A DNA stretch of 64,000 nucleotides from Datnioides undecimradiatus (Eukaryota > Chordata > Actinopteri > Lobotiformes > Datnioididae), in assembly GCA_008933995.1 (NCBI GenBank), contig WARS01000046.1:6000026-6064025 (forward strand). Direction: 5' to 3'. The translations under genes were made by a program, and so were the position numbers. Shown here piece by piece: positions 44,600-57,999 of this stretch. Numbering within the stretch: the stretch's first letter is position 1; each line of letters opens with the position of its first letter. The notes beneath the pieces are model-generated. The model was not told the origin of the DNA. It was given only the letters and a program-made list of their open reading frames with translations, and did no database searches.

Positions 44600-47500
44600 T
44601 TGAGGAAAAAAATCTTTGACATTTTTCCAACATAACCATGCTTACCTAGCTATCGTAGGTTAGCCACAAGTGACTGTTCATGAACGACATATTCTGTCTT
44701 TCTCTTCTTTCTCTTTCCTCTTTCTGAGTGTCTTCTTGTGTTTGCCGACTGACCTCATATGAATTCAATATACTCCTGGGTAGCATACAAGCAGAATTCA
44801 GCTGTCAAATTTGATCAGGTACAGGACATTATACTCTGAAACACCATGATGTCTCTTTTAGAAAGATTATGGCAACAGAATTCAGTATAGGATATTGAAG
44901 CACTGGTGGCTGACCAGGACTAGGGTACATTTCCTGTTCAAAGTAGCCTTGACATTGATTTTGTGCAGTCAGTCCATGACTTTAGCCAATCAATACTGAA
45001 CAGTATTATTGGACAGTATGTGTTCTGTTCTTCATTCCAATGAAGAAAAGCAAGGGAGAGGCAGTAGGATGACAGCCTTCAAAATAAAATGAAAATCTCA
45101 TGGTTGGAATCTCAGCCCCACTCCCTCTACATGTCTGTATTCCATTATTCATGGATGACAAGAGTTGCTGGGGAAAGTGTTGCCCCACTTTTCCCTTTCC
45201 CCCCCTCTGAAAGTATGTGGAAGTAAAGCTGAAACCAATCCGGCTTAAGGCCATCTCTGTGTTTGTGTGTAGCCCGTTTCCATTGCTGTAGTCTTAGTGA
45301 GAATTAGCTGGGAATCTGGCTTCTGTGTGTGATAGAGATTGCAGTTTGAAAGCAGGTTATCCTTTCACAGGAAGGGGCCTGGGATGACATGACACAACAC
45401 CTTGTTTTTGTTCCTAAATCCGCAGGTGAACAATGGGAGCACTGCTCATTGGCATCAGCTGAAGCAGAGCTGCCAGCCGTGTCTTTTTTGCATAGTCTGT
45501 TCTCTGCTGACTTGCTACTACTCAAAGTGGAACAAACAGCTAAATATAATAAAAACCGTTTTACTGCCCCATGCTTAGCAATGTGCCCCCGTGTGAATGC
45601 ATTCACTTTCAGTCTGTCTGTGACTAGGTCATGTCTATATTTTAACTTGAATTAATGTAAATCTGAATGCAGTTGCATTGACTTAGAGTGTGTCGTGTGC
45701 CCTGATGTGACGCAGAGCTTTGTTTAACTGTGTGGAGTTGTGGGCCTGAATATGTTTAGGTGTATTGAAAGTCTATAGCTTGGGGGTTTAGTGAGTTTGT
45801 CGCTGCGAGATATGTGTTCAGTCTTTCTATTAACTATTGAAAACAACATCTGCTTTAGAGGATTCCTTGTCAAGCTCTGCATCTTTGAAGAACCATTTAA
45901 TACAGGCTCCTGCTGCGACTGAACAGTCATAATGCAGAACTGTTGGCCTTGGGAATTCCAGGAAATGACAAATGCTGACGACCAAGAGGTTTTCTTGACA
46001 TGTATTTGGATGCTAGGAGATTTTTCAGACAAAAGTTTGAACTGACAAATTCCTTAACTCCATTTTAACTCCAGCTAAACTTTTTTTTTGTCCCTGGTAG
46101 CAAACTAAGAGAAAACGTGTGAATGGATTCAATTTGCACATTAGCTGATAGTCTTCAAGGGAGAGCTTAGATATGGATTTCTAGGGAGGGCTCTCAGAAC
46201 ATGATTTCGGCTTTGTAATTAAAATTTCATCAAGTAATGAACCGAACCAGAGGCTAAATGAGCATAAAGGTTAATCATCTGTTCAATAGCTAGAAGGTCA
46301 GACTTTGTGTACTTTGGATTATGTAAGATATTAAGTGTGTGCAGGCTGCTCATGTCATCAGCTGTGCGATGACATGAAACTAATGGACACGTTAAGTGTG
46401 AGCTCTGACAAGTATTGTCGATTAAAGGTTAATTGTTAATTATCACAATGCGTGGAAGAAAACACCAATAGCACAGCAGGAAGGAAACAAAAATTGTTAA
46501 TGACCTTGAGACAGCGTGAGAGCTTTAGTTTGTGTGAGAGACTGAGGGGAAGAGAAAAAAAAGAGTGCCTGCACTGTGTAATCTGTGTGCACGCATGTGT
46601 TTCTGCATGTATTCAGCTGAGAGACTGAGTCTTATTTCCTTTGCATGCTGATTACTGTGCTGCCTTTGTGCTGGTGTACTGTAGGGTAAATGATTGCAGG
46701 TGAATTAGCCAGCCCTGAGAGTCTTATTGAGAAACATTGCAGCAATCACCTAATGGTCCATATCCATCCCCTGCATTAATGAAGCTCCCTCCTTTTCTCT
46801 TCCTTTTTTGCTTTCCTCCACCACCTTCAAGACTCACATGACTTCAGTTGAAATTCTGTTAATCCCTCTCTCGAATTTCTCTCGCACTCTTGCCGGTTCC
46901 TACTTTCCTCGTGTTTTGTCATGCCACAGCTTTCTCTCTCATTCTGTCTCTTTTGCTCACTTTGGTTCCTCTTTTTCTTTATGCCTTAAGTTTGGTCTTC
47001 TGAAAAGATAATCTCAATGTATTTGTCGAAGGCCATTACTGAAGTTCATATACAGTAAAGTATATATTTCTTTCTATGACTCAGGTAGAAAAATAAAAAC
47101 TAGTACAATTATTCAATTATAGTCCAAAGTGCTCTAACCAAAAGCTACAAAAGGCCTTTAAATGTGCATCACATAATCCCACAAAACAGTTTGCTGTTAT
47201 TTGTTGGAACTGTTGTGATGGTGTCCTCCCTGACAGCTCCAAGAAACTCTTCTATACTTCCTCGTCTTTCCTTTATGTTATATTTCTTCCTATTGCTAGA
47301 GGGTGAGTAGGAGGAGTGTGATGGTGTCCCATGTGGAAAGCCTCCATATATGGGCTACTACTCTTTCAATGCAAGTGTAGTAGTCTTGATTGACAAGTTC
47401 ACTGATCAATTGACTTAATGTGTAGGTGGAAATTTTAAATGGCACATTCGAGGTCAAATTATACCTCATAAATAAAGACAAGTGAAAGATGCTCTTGTGT

Positions 47501-48000
47501 TAGGTTACCTTTTCGTATCTTCTATAATAATCCACAGATTTACTTCTGCATCTTGAAAGCTCTTCAAAACCTGGGTAAATGCATTGGAGCAATACTATAA
47601 TGTAGATGCCAATTGCCACAACATGCTCACAATGTGGGGTCATTATTGATTCAGGCTAATCCCCCTCTATGCATGGGATTATCTCAGTTTGACACTGTAC
47701 AAACCACTGTTTACCAAAGACAACAGAATATATCTGAAAGCCCAGGTGAATTCATTCAGACCAGCAGCTAACACTGATCAGTTCTAATCCGGCCACTGGC
47801 ACGGTCTGTCACAGCAGGTTGTCATGGTGACACTCTGGGACAGAAAGGATAGCTTTTGTTGAAAGGCTGTGTAAAGATGATGATTATGATGATAATGATG
47901 AGAGTTTTTTGTGTTCTGTCCAGAATTCTGCTTAAAAGATACACTTTTGCACAGCAATTAAGAGAGTAAGTTATAATAATAATGTAGATACACACACATT
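44600..48000. other. downstream intergenic segment D
   Basis: No gene seen. The stretch around 46,200 to 46,480 is complex, with TAATTA cores and a 10-bp stem inverted repeat enclosing a CAGCTG E-box (46,350 to 46,377). A GAT/ATG triplet run lies at 47,876 to 47,901. Open frames of about 100 residues near 45,300 to 46,030 lack resemblance to known proteins. Confidence 0.75.
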
Positions 48001-49432
48001 CAGTTTCTCGTGGTTGTGCACAACTGAAATGCAGCACAGGAACACATAGTGTTCTTACATCTTACAGCAGCTTTCTACCTCTCCTCTTGCCTGTCACCTC
48101 TAAATGACAAATTCCTGCTCACTCACCTGAGTGAAGCACACTTCAGGTGCTCTCTTTGCCCGTGTGTCTGGATGGTGCATGGCATGGAGAGTTTGTGTAC
48201 ACTGCAGCGTGAAAACCTGCACAGCCCCGTGTTATTGTGCTGTTTTTGTTTTTCTGCCAAGTTGTAGAGTAGCATGGGACTAAGCCCAGTGTGTGGTGTG
48301 TGCTGGGAGGCTGGGTACCCGCTGCTTTATTTTGCTGTTTGTGCCGACAACTGTTTCATGCTAATGTGATGGGCTCAGACCTCCTTGCTGCCCATTTCAG
48401 TGGGAAAAGATATATTGATGTTATGCACACCCACAAGACACAGTCTTCTCCGGTAGGAGGATGTCTGTAAACTAATTAGTTGTTAAGTTTTGCTTCAGTG
48501 TGAGTGGGGGTGTGTGTATATAGCACATAAGTGGGTGAATGCATGCTAGGTTGTATGCTTATGTGTGCACATCTGTGTATGTGTGTGTCTGGTTGTGTGT
48601 GGAATGCTGACGGCTGACTTCAATATCACACCATGTAAATTTGTGTTTTAGTTTGTATTGGAGCAAATACACTGCACATTCTTATTTTATTCTTCATAAT
48701 AATACCACGTTGTAGCTGTTTAATCATGTGGAAGATGAGGTTTTGCTGAATTAACACCAGCATCCTCTGCAACACAAGAAGAGTTTTTTTCCCTAGTTCG
48801 GAAGAGAAAATTGATGGAAATGTATTAAATTATGGTACTGAGGTTGTAAATGAAGATGTGTACACTGTATTAGGGGGCATGTGTTATGTACTTTGTAATA
48901 ATTGTTGCTGATTTTGTGATTGTCTTGGTAGAAACATATACCTTTAAAATGCATTAAAGATTGCCAGGTAAGATTTTTTTTTTTTCCAAGAGACAGTTAA
49001 AAGCTTTTATGAACTTTGCTATTGTGGCAACTGCAAATGTTTTTCATTAATCCACAATTAGCTAACAAACAGCTTTAGTGAAATAAAGAGGCGGAAAAAT
49101 ATTAAAAGTGTGGTTGCGCATGTGAATATCAGTGTTACATTTATAAAATATAGCATTAGCATCATAAGATCACTTTCTTTTCAAATTCTCTTGTCTTGGT
49201 TTTTCTTTGCAGGGCAATGTGGGGTTTGAGAATCTCAGCACTGAGCAAGGCCTTTGGGTCTTCCACACACCATCATGACCAAATCCATTTCTCATCTTCA
49301 TATTTACACACACAAAGACTCAAGGCAGAGACATATTGAATGCCCTTTTCTTTGCTCTCGCAAGATTACCTGTCAGGCTTGTCATGGTTGGCTGATGTGA
49401 ACATTGTTTCAATTCTTTCTTTGAATGTTGTG

Positions 49433-49467
<35 letters not shown>

Positions 49468-52400
49468 CAGCAGTCGCTCCAGTAATCATGGCTAGGTGAC
49501 ATTCTTTATCTACATCTTTAGACAAGTACCTTGGAGCTCCCTTGGTTACAGACCATGAATGGATTCTGCCACACAAGTCCTAGCTTTACAACATTGTGCC
49601 GCAACAGAGGTCTCCCGAGACGGGTGGGCTGTGTAAATGATGGTATTCTGCTGTTGTTTATCCCTAAAACCAGACACCCATCTATTTCATGCTTGAATGT
49701 TCAAAGAACATGCAAACCCACTTAAACCCACGTAGGGTTAAATATTCTGCATGAAGAAAAGATATGATGGTTTTAGTAGCAAACCACTGTCAATTTTCTA
49801 ATGCTCTTCATAACTCAAGTCAAAACATATTAGTCTTCGGGAAGCAAGACAGAAGATCTTGACATTTGCATTTTGTGTTGTGTGTGTAAATGTGATGACA
49901 AAGGACAGGAGAAATAGCAACCATAATAGTACATTGATCTGGAAAGACAATATCTTTCTTTTTTCTGTGTAAGGAAGAATTTCCCTCATACCACTTTTGT
50001 AGGAAAACAAGAGATCTAGCAGTTTAGTTGATAGCTCAGTCAAATTATTGTCTGGATATCCAAAATATAACAAATCATCCGTTTTGAGTGCCTCAATGCA
50101 AGTGTGAATGGCGATGGCACCCTAGTAAATTGGAGAGAGAGCCCAAGGCACTGGCTTGCCTTAACAATCCAATTTACTTCCATGGAAGAGGGCCAAAATA
50201 CATCATTGCCACTTACTGCCTTTTGTGTATGTATCTTTTTGGATTCCCCCAGCTCTTTCCCTTAATGAACAATTTATCTGCAAGGTAGCAGTTTCAGGCT
50301 TTGTTGATGCAGGACTACTATTTCATATAAAAAAAAAATCAATCCAAATTACATTCTTTTTCACAGGCATCATTGCAATGATTCTTTATTTAATTATTCT
50401 GTTTTTCACTCTCAGTTGGTGTGCAGCGTCAATGGCAGGTGGCTAGGAGAATTGTGGTCTTGATCACAATATCATTCAAAATAATGTTCTTGCCTGAAAA
50501 CTGATGCACAAAATGCAGGGATGTCACTGGTCCTAATACATTTGTGTCTACTGGATGGAGTACCAATGATACAGAAAGTAAAGAGTATTCAACCTAATTC
50601 CTTGACAAAATTTAACAGTGGTTCTCACCATGTCAACAGGTTAGTGCATATATATGTGTATTCAAAAACTGTCTCAATTAACCACCTAAAAAATAAAACT
50701 AGCACGTCTAGCATTCGTTTAATAGTTAGTTTTTAAATTCCCTGGGTCTACAAGAACAAAAGTAAAGTAAAGTAACGGATGACTGAGTATTTAAGTATTT
50801 AACATTATTTTAGAATGGCTTTTGTTCATCAGTCAATAAACATCTGGTTTTAAGATGATTGAACCTTGCTGTTTGTTGGTAATATTACCAAGCCTTCACA
50901 TGCCAGTAGAGAGAGCCTGTCGTATGAACAAGAGACTTATTTTTCTTCAGTGATATTTAATTTCTATAGCTACTGCTTTTGTTGAATTTGAAAGTGTGCC
51001 AGCACGTACCATAAACATTGCCTATATATATTACTGCAACCTATTCTGTTTATGCTGATTTACATGGCTCTCTGATCTAGTTTGGTGGGTATAGGCCATA
51101 CTGCACAGACTCATTGCTACATTTTGGATGAAAACACTACATTTCAGTGCACGTCAGTAATGCACTTTGCAATTTGTGCTGTGTACATTCAATTCTTCTT
51201 GTGACATTTTCATCCTCTAAAACAACAAAAAACTTTTACTTTATTTCCTGTGATCATTCATCTTAAAGGCTGTTTTGTGGCCATAATAGCTGCAGTGGTT
51301 CTTTTCTGTGTCATTTTCACTGAAAATGCCACAGCAACACAGATTGTAGTTGTAATGTGTAATTGTGAACAAAAAGCCACAATGAATTGTCTGTGCTCAA
51401 ACAAATTGCTTTGTTACCCATTTAAGTTTGAAACATTTAAAAAACAGCACAGCAAGGAAACTATAAGTAAGCATATCAGGATGGGTCTAATACAGTGGTT
51501 ACGTCACAAAAAGCTTGGAAACTGTTTCTGTTTCATTCATTCCTGTGAGAATCCTCAACAGCCATTTTTTATCCACTTAAGAGTTAGATAGATTGCTTCC
51601 ATTAAATGTCATGAATAAGTAATTGAAATCTCTGGTGTCGTGATGGGGAAATTATGAGGAAATTGAATTTATATTAGCATACACACACACGCGCGCCCAG
51701 TGGCATACATGAAAACACACACACTTTTTTCACATTTTTAATTGCGTTTATTATGTGTCTGAGTCATCTAGCCTCTCCTTGGCCACGACAGGCCAGCAAG
51801 TAATATAATGTGATAGATGTCTTGTCTCTGTCCAACACGTCCAGCCCTGTGAAGACAAGCGAGAGATAATAATTACATTGACTTCGGTGTACTCACTTTG
51901 CATTATGGCGACCAATAATTCCTCAAACCCAGAAAAAAAATGTAAGGACTAGACACAAATGCCACCCACCCCATTGCCAGCCACAAAGAGGCTCCTAAAG
52001 CCATTTTTTTCAAATGAGATTTTCTAAGACTGGCCCAAACTACAACTATTCCACCTGACTTCACTTGTTGTATGTGCTGAGATGAAGCAATTGGGAGAAA
52101 TGATGCCAGGTAAAGTTTTCACAAACAGAACATTTTCACAGAAAACTGGAGCCATTGGCAAGAGCAGGACTAAATTACAATGCCAAACTATGCTTTAATA
52201 AAGTACTGTCATCCTCACAGATGTCCTTTTCTCCCTCCATCTCTAAATAAAGTCAGTTCCACCCACTGTGTGAATCATTTTAAGGATGCTTTCACACTCA
52301 CTGATCCATATCGTGCTGAAACAGTCTTCTGAGAAATGATGCGAGAGGAACACAAAATGCCAGCAAGCGGTCGGTGCAGTTCACCGAAGTGGCAGAGTCA

Positions 52401-53000
52401 GTGATGAACTAAGCTGCTACGTGTGAAGTGATGCTTTTTATAATCAAGTTGTTCTTTGTAACTTTTGTAAAAGTAGATCTTGCACAAACAGCTTACTAGA
52501 CTGCTGTTGCCTAGATGTGCTAAGGCAAATTATTACTATTTTTGTGTACAGAGTTCTGACTACAACTTTACTTTTTTATTTCTTCAACTCAATATGTTCA
52601 GTATTGTGGTCAGTTATCGTAGTTACTGACAAAACTAAGAAATACTCAAAACCCAGTCTTTTCTTTTCTAGGAACAAAAATCAATTATTTTGGCCAGTAA
52701 CTGTAGCTAAGTGGCTGCTTCTTTCATCTTAATATATTTACTGTTCCATGGAAATTTTCAAGAACACTATGGTATATATGACTCTTGGGTGTCTTTCCTG
52801 AAAATATATTAAAATGCCTTGGTGGCACACTGTTTTACTTGTACTCAGGATGGATCAGCTTCCGAACAAAAACATGATTTGAGTATATTAGACTTTCCCC
52901 AAGAATGTCTGGCTTTTACTTTCACTTATGCAAAATAAATAAATAGATAAAAATTACATATCAGTCTTGAAATCAGATTTATAATACTGAGATGGAAGTG
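48000..53000. other. downstream intergenic segment E
   Basis: No gene seen. It is AT-rich with a T-run near 48,974, the (GT)n at 49,429 and a short CA/CG alternating tract near 51,680 to 51,695. A 113-residue open frame at 51,250 to 51,591 shows a hydrophobic N-terminal stretch but no motif, start context or splice evidence, and is not called. Confidence 0.75.
49429..49467. repeat. (GT)n microsatellite
   Basis: A GT run of about 39 bp with a single CG interruption. Confidence 0.93.
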
Positions 53001-53159
53001 TGGTTCTCCTGCCCTTGGAGTCCTACCAGAACAAGGCATAGGCAAATTTTAAGTCCCAACCCATATTAAAAATCTATGCCTATAGCTTATCAGCCAAGAA
53101 ATGAAAAACTTTACATTATTTTGGTCCACAGAGTGGCATGGTGCATGTGTGTGTGTTTG

Positions 53160-53171
53160 TGCGCATGCGCA
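53160..53171. promoter_or_regulatory. NRF1-type palindrome TGCGCATGCGCA
   Basis: A 12-bp perfect palindrome identical to the canonical NRF1 binding site. It follows a GT-rich stretch, so it may have arisen from an alternating purine-pyrimidine repeat. No CpG island or transcription unit is visible beside it. Confidence 0.3.
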
Positions 53172-55677
53172 TAGTGTTCAGGCCCGGCTGCACAGAAATT
53201 GTTTCCAGTGCTCTGGGTTCATGTTTACCTGCAGGGTGAAAGTAAACTTGAAGTTTGACTTAGAGTTTAGGTTTGCTTCATTGCCACTGACTGGATGAAT
53301 TGCTTATCCCTCTCTGGCCAGAAAAAGGAATGCATTTATTGTAAAGGTCATTTACTACCAGCATAGCTATTGAATTTTGCTGAACCTTGCCCTTTTCCTT
53401 TTCCACTCCCACAACACAACAAAATACACACACATTCCTCAAGCTAAAACATGTACGCATCTTTTCAAGTCTGTGGGAAAAATGTCAGTGTTAGGAGATA
53501 CCAGACCAACAACATTAGGCCAGCCCCTCTGCTGATGAATATAGAAGCAGACTGCATGAGATGGGAAGAGGGCAGGTGGAATTAAAGGTGTAAACTCTGA
53601 CGGGCACAAAATGAGAAAATGGGGAAACCATTTCAGACAGAAAGTGGCTGGAGGAGCTGATTATACAGGAGTGAGGAGCTTTATGTCTCTATCACTGCGT
53701 CAGGGTTGGACAGCAAAGGACTAAAGGGACTGCAAAGAATGTTTCTTCATGACTACACTTCCTTTCTGTCCTCACTCTCGGTCTTAAAGTGTCTGATATC
53801 TGACTGTCTCACCCAACACTTGTCTTGTCACAGCATATCTTATTTGTCCCAGGAAGTGCTCATAAATATGATTGACATGTTAGCAATAACTGAAAGAGAA
53901 AAGAAACAAAACACGCACTCACACACATATGCACACTCACTTATATACACACCTCTGAGAATTTGCCACCCACTGAAGAACTCATACGAATCCATAGAGG
54001 GGATAACCTCTGCACTGTCAGTTAACCTTTTTTTCCGTAGCTTATCTGCTCTTAATGAACACAGCTACCCTTTAAATCCTGACAAATGGACACTAGGTTG
54101 CCTAACGAGCACAGAGCCACATCTATTATCAGCTACACATATTCACCTAGCTAATGATAATGGGAAGAGTGCTTTAATGAGGGTCATCTTGACGTCTTAC
54201 AGAATGTTCCACTGAATCCACTGCCCGGTGCAGAATTCATAACAAGGCTGCATACTTTCTCTGCTCCTACCGATTTTATTTATGATAAAAACAGTGAGCT
54301 TCTTCATGCAACGTCTTCTTCAACCTTCTTTCTATTGCCTACAATAATGAGTTGCATGCCTGCTTGATTAATGTTAAATTGCCCATGCTGATGTAACAGG
54401 TTCAATTACTGCATGGAGTACCCAAACTGAATACAAAAAAGACAGCTTATCTCTGAGCTGAGTGAGGAATACAAAATCAATGTATGTAATTTATACCCAG
54501 AGTCAGACCCTATCTGCCATATGCAGCATTTCCAAATGAATCAATTCACTCAAATGCTTGAAACTAAAGTCAAAACTGCATATCAAACCACTTTCAAATG
54601 GCGTGCCTCCACACAGGGCTTTGACCTGCACAATTATTCAAGGTGGAATAGATTCAAATAGCCCTCTGAGCAAAGTGGCACAGGCTTTGAGTAGAGGGGG
54701 CAATCATAAGCACTGAATGAGAAACCCAAGTAGGGCAGCAGCTGGCTGCAAAGAGAAGAGGATCCAAGCGGAATAAAGAGATCCTTGCTCAGGGCCTGAA
54801 GGCGAGAGCAGAGCCACTATCCTGGAACACAGGGGCGCTATCAGGACACTGGCACACTGACTTCTGCTTTTATTACTCCATGGGTGGAAAGAGAGGTCGG
54901 TGCACATGGACATGTCAGACACCTATGGGATGATTAACAGCATCCTTCATCCTTTTAATTTGACCATCTCCACTGGCCTGCACTCACTGTAACCTAGATT
55001 ACTTTTATGTTTTTCTCCTACTCTAGGCCCACAGAAAAATGCAGAAAACATCCTTGCTTGGAAATGTTACTGAAGAGTAGGCAGAAACTATCTCTGTGGT
55101 AAATTTTTAAGCTCACAAATATATTTCAAACTACTTATTAGATGCATGAAATATTGAGCATTGGTTTGGGTTTTTTTGGGAGAAAATTGCATACTTTCAC
55201 AGAGCTTCCCATTGCCACTAAGTGCAACTCTGTTTTTATTTTCTCTTTACTATACTTTAGTAAAGAGTCACGAAAAATGTTTTGTTTACCATTCAGTGTT
55301 TTACTACCATCATTAAATAAGAAGCTTTTCAGGAAGAAGCTAAGTGCCAAAAGACTCCAAGAGAAATAAATCAATATTCTGTTTGTTTGACATGTTGGAA
55401 AAAAGTTAAAAGCCCAACTCAAAACCATCACTTTAATGGATATTTGAGACCTTTAAACTTGACTTTAAAATTGGAATTTTCTGGCAATTCCATGTCAAAC
55501 AGAAGTGCAGGGAGTTTTCCAGGATTGTTTATTTGAGCTTTATTTTAAGTTTATAATCAAAAGTGGTACAACACAGATAGTATCAGCTCATATTGTACAT
55601 CACTGAAAATGCTAAACTCTGTATTGATATTGATGTTTTGAGATAAATATGGTTCTCATAAATTAACTTCGGTGGAC

Positions 55678-55699
55678 AGTAATGATGATCATCATTACT
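55678..55699. repeat. 22-bp perfect palindrome
   Basis: The half AGTAATGATGA is followed directly by its exact reverse complement with no spacer. The expected number in 64 kb of random sequence is about 0.015. It contains TAAT and ATGAT homeodomain-like words on both arms, so it could be a dimer site; a cruciform-prone relic is the alternative. Confidence 0.6.
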
Positions 55700-57999
55700 C
55701 AAGCTTCACAATTTCCTGATCAATAGTGTCCTGACATCAAATTCTTGGTGTTAAAATTGTTTCCATTCACTGCAGTGCACTAGCTGGCCTCCTCTTATTA
55801 AAAAAAGAGATGTGGTGTGTCTGCTGCCAATAGGGCCGTCTATTATTCAGCAATTCCTGGAACATATTCAGAATTGGGACTGATTTCCTCCCTGGAAACC
55901 ATAAAATATGATTTCCTATATCTTTTTTTTCTCTCCCACCCTAGTCGCTGCTGAACATGATTGAGTATTTAAGGAGCCTGAGGATAAACAACAGTCTCAC
56001 AGTCTTCACAAAGACATCAGGAATATGTATTGCTGCAGAGTGATAGGATGCACCAGGCGGTGATTTGTCCTGGATACCTAGATTAGGACTGTGTGCCAAA
56101 TTTCTTCATCATATTCTTCAATTTAATGTAAAAATACTGACACATTAAGTATTCAAACATTCTATACAGCGAATGAATAATAAAGATTGCTGGCTTGAAG
56201 TTTTTGTTTACAACGATTAGAAGCTCTACACTCAATTATATATAATATTGTTCACCCATCACGGCCCAATCTCATCCTTCCTGCACAACTATTCACGACA
56301 TCAGCATTGTTGTTGTTGCTTTGTCAGTGTACTCAACAGTTTGGCCCATCTTGGATAATAAAAACATAAATAAAAATGTAAAATATTGTTATATTCCTGT
56401 TTTTGCGTGATATTTTTTTTCTCTGTCATACCAAGATGGCTTTGTTAATCCTCATCTCTTTTTACTTATTTTTTTGTCATTTCTACAATATTTTATTTTT
56501 GGACTTGTGTTTATGATGGAACGGTTTTTGGTTGCCCTGCTTCTGGCTTGTGCAACACTTGCATGAGCCAACTGTAGGAAGTAACAGCCAAGAGGAAATA
56601 ACATTAGGAGGATTCTTAGCATAATAGTCAATGGTAACACTATTCATAGTCTTATTTATGTATTTAGTGTAAATCACTGAACTAATGACTGCTTGTTTGT
56701 GTGCATGTATATTAGCTTGCCTGTGTGTGTGCGGTGATGGTCAGTTTAGTCAAAAGTTTTTATTTCGGTCTTTCTCCACACATTGTTAAATTGCCTTAAT
56801 TAAGAGGCAACCAAGTCTGATCACCAAACAGAGTCTGTACATTCTGTGTGTGTTTTTGTGCCCCTGGGCTGTAAATGAAAGTGTGTGTTCTGGTATGGAA
56901 GAAAAATTGGAGAGAAAGACGGGTTAGAGTTGAGTAATTTATTATATTTTTGCTTAAACAAAAAAGCATTATACACGTTGACACACTTTTTCCATCTCTA
57001 TATGAACCTGTGCTGAAGGTGTGTAGTATTATGATGTCCTTCCTCAAAGCAACAGATCAGGTTAGGGATTATAGGGTGGATTTCTACTTTTCTCCTGCCT
57101 TTTCTCCCGCTTTGAAGACACTTAGGGAAATTATTATAACAGGCATTGCCCAAAGCAATCCCCTTTTTTAAACCCCAGTCAAAGTAATGAGCTACCAGCT
57201 GTATATATTTGTTTGACAGTATATATACACACATACATCAGTACCAAACAATAACAACAATTACTTGTTCTCTCCTGACTCTAATTTCTGTGAAATGAAG
57301 TCTTTGAATATGTTCCACTGCATATTTTTATTTATCATGTTTTTAGTTGTGCTTATATTATGCTTATTGGCTGAAAGAATTTAGTTATGTGGATTTTTTC
57401 TTACATTTTGAAGTCATCTGACATGGAAATTTAGTGGGATATGCATATTCAACAGTCTTGTCTTTAAGTGTTAGTTGCAGATATTTTGTGCAAAAATGTT
57501 ATTTATTAGTTATTTGGTTTGTGTGAAATGGCTCTGCGACATGTAAGAAATACTAATTATTTACATAAATTTAGACTCCCTGTGTAAAACAATCCATTGC
57601 ACCTAAATTAACATAATTATTGATGGAACCAAGTCAGACTTAATTGCTGCTCAAAATTGAGATCTTGGCTTATACACACAAAAGCAAGATGTAATAGTGA
57701 AATCGCTTTATTTGGTAGTACATTTACATTTGTTTTACACATACACACACATGCACACTTACATAAACACACTGCTACATGCTCTGGAGATTATCAGGAT
57801 ACCCAAAATATCACTACAGTAGCAGGAACAAGCTACAATCGAATTGGTGGACCATGGAGGGAGTGTTGAAAATTGGCTTCAGGCTGCACTGAGGGAATGA
57901 ACAACCTCAGTCTGTATTGCTTCCGTGTATATCAGTATTGTGGACCTGCAGGCAGTTGGTTTTTTTGCCTTCATTTTGAAACATTGTAATATAGTAGTA

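Noticed and set aside
47344-47353. CCATATATGG, a consensus SRF (CArG) site
   Set aside because: About four such matches are expected by chance in 64 kb, so it is not informative alone.
51250-51591. 113-residue open frame with hydrophobic N-terminus
   Set aside because: A hydrophobic stretch alone in AT-rich DNA is expected by chance; no gene structure around it.
53706-54215. 169-residue open frame, longest in the intergenic part
   Set aside because: Crosses a CA-rich tract and shows no motif or similarity to a known family.
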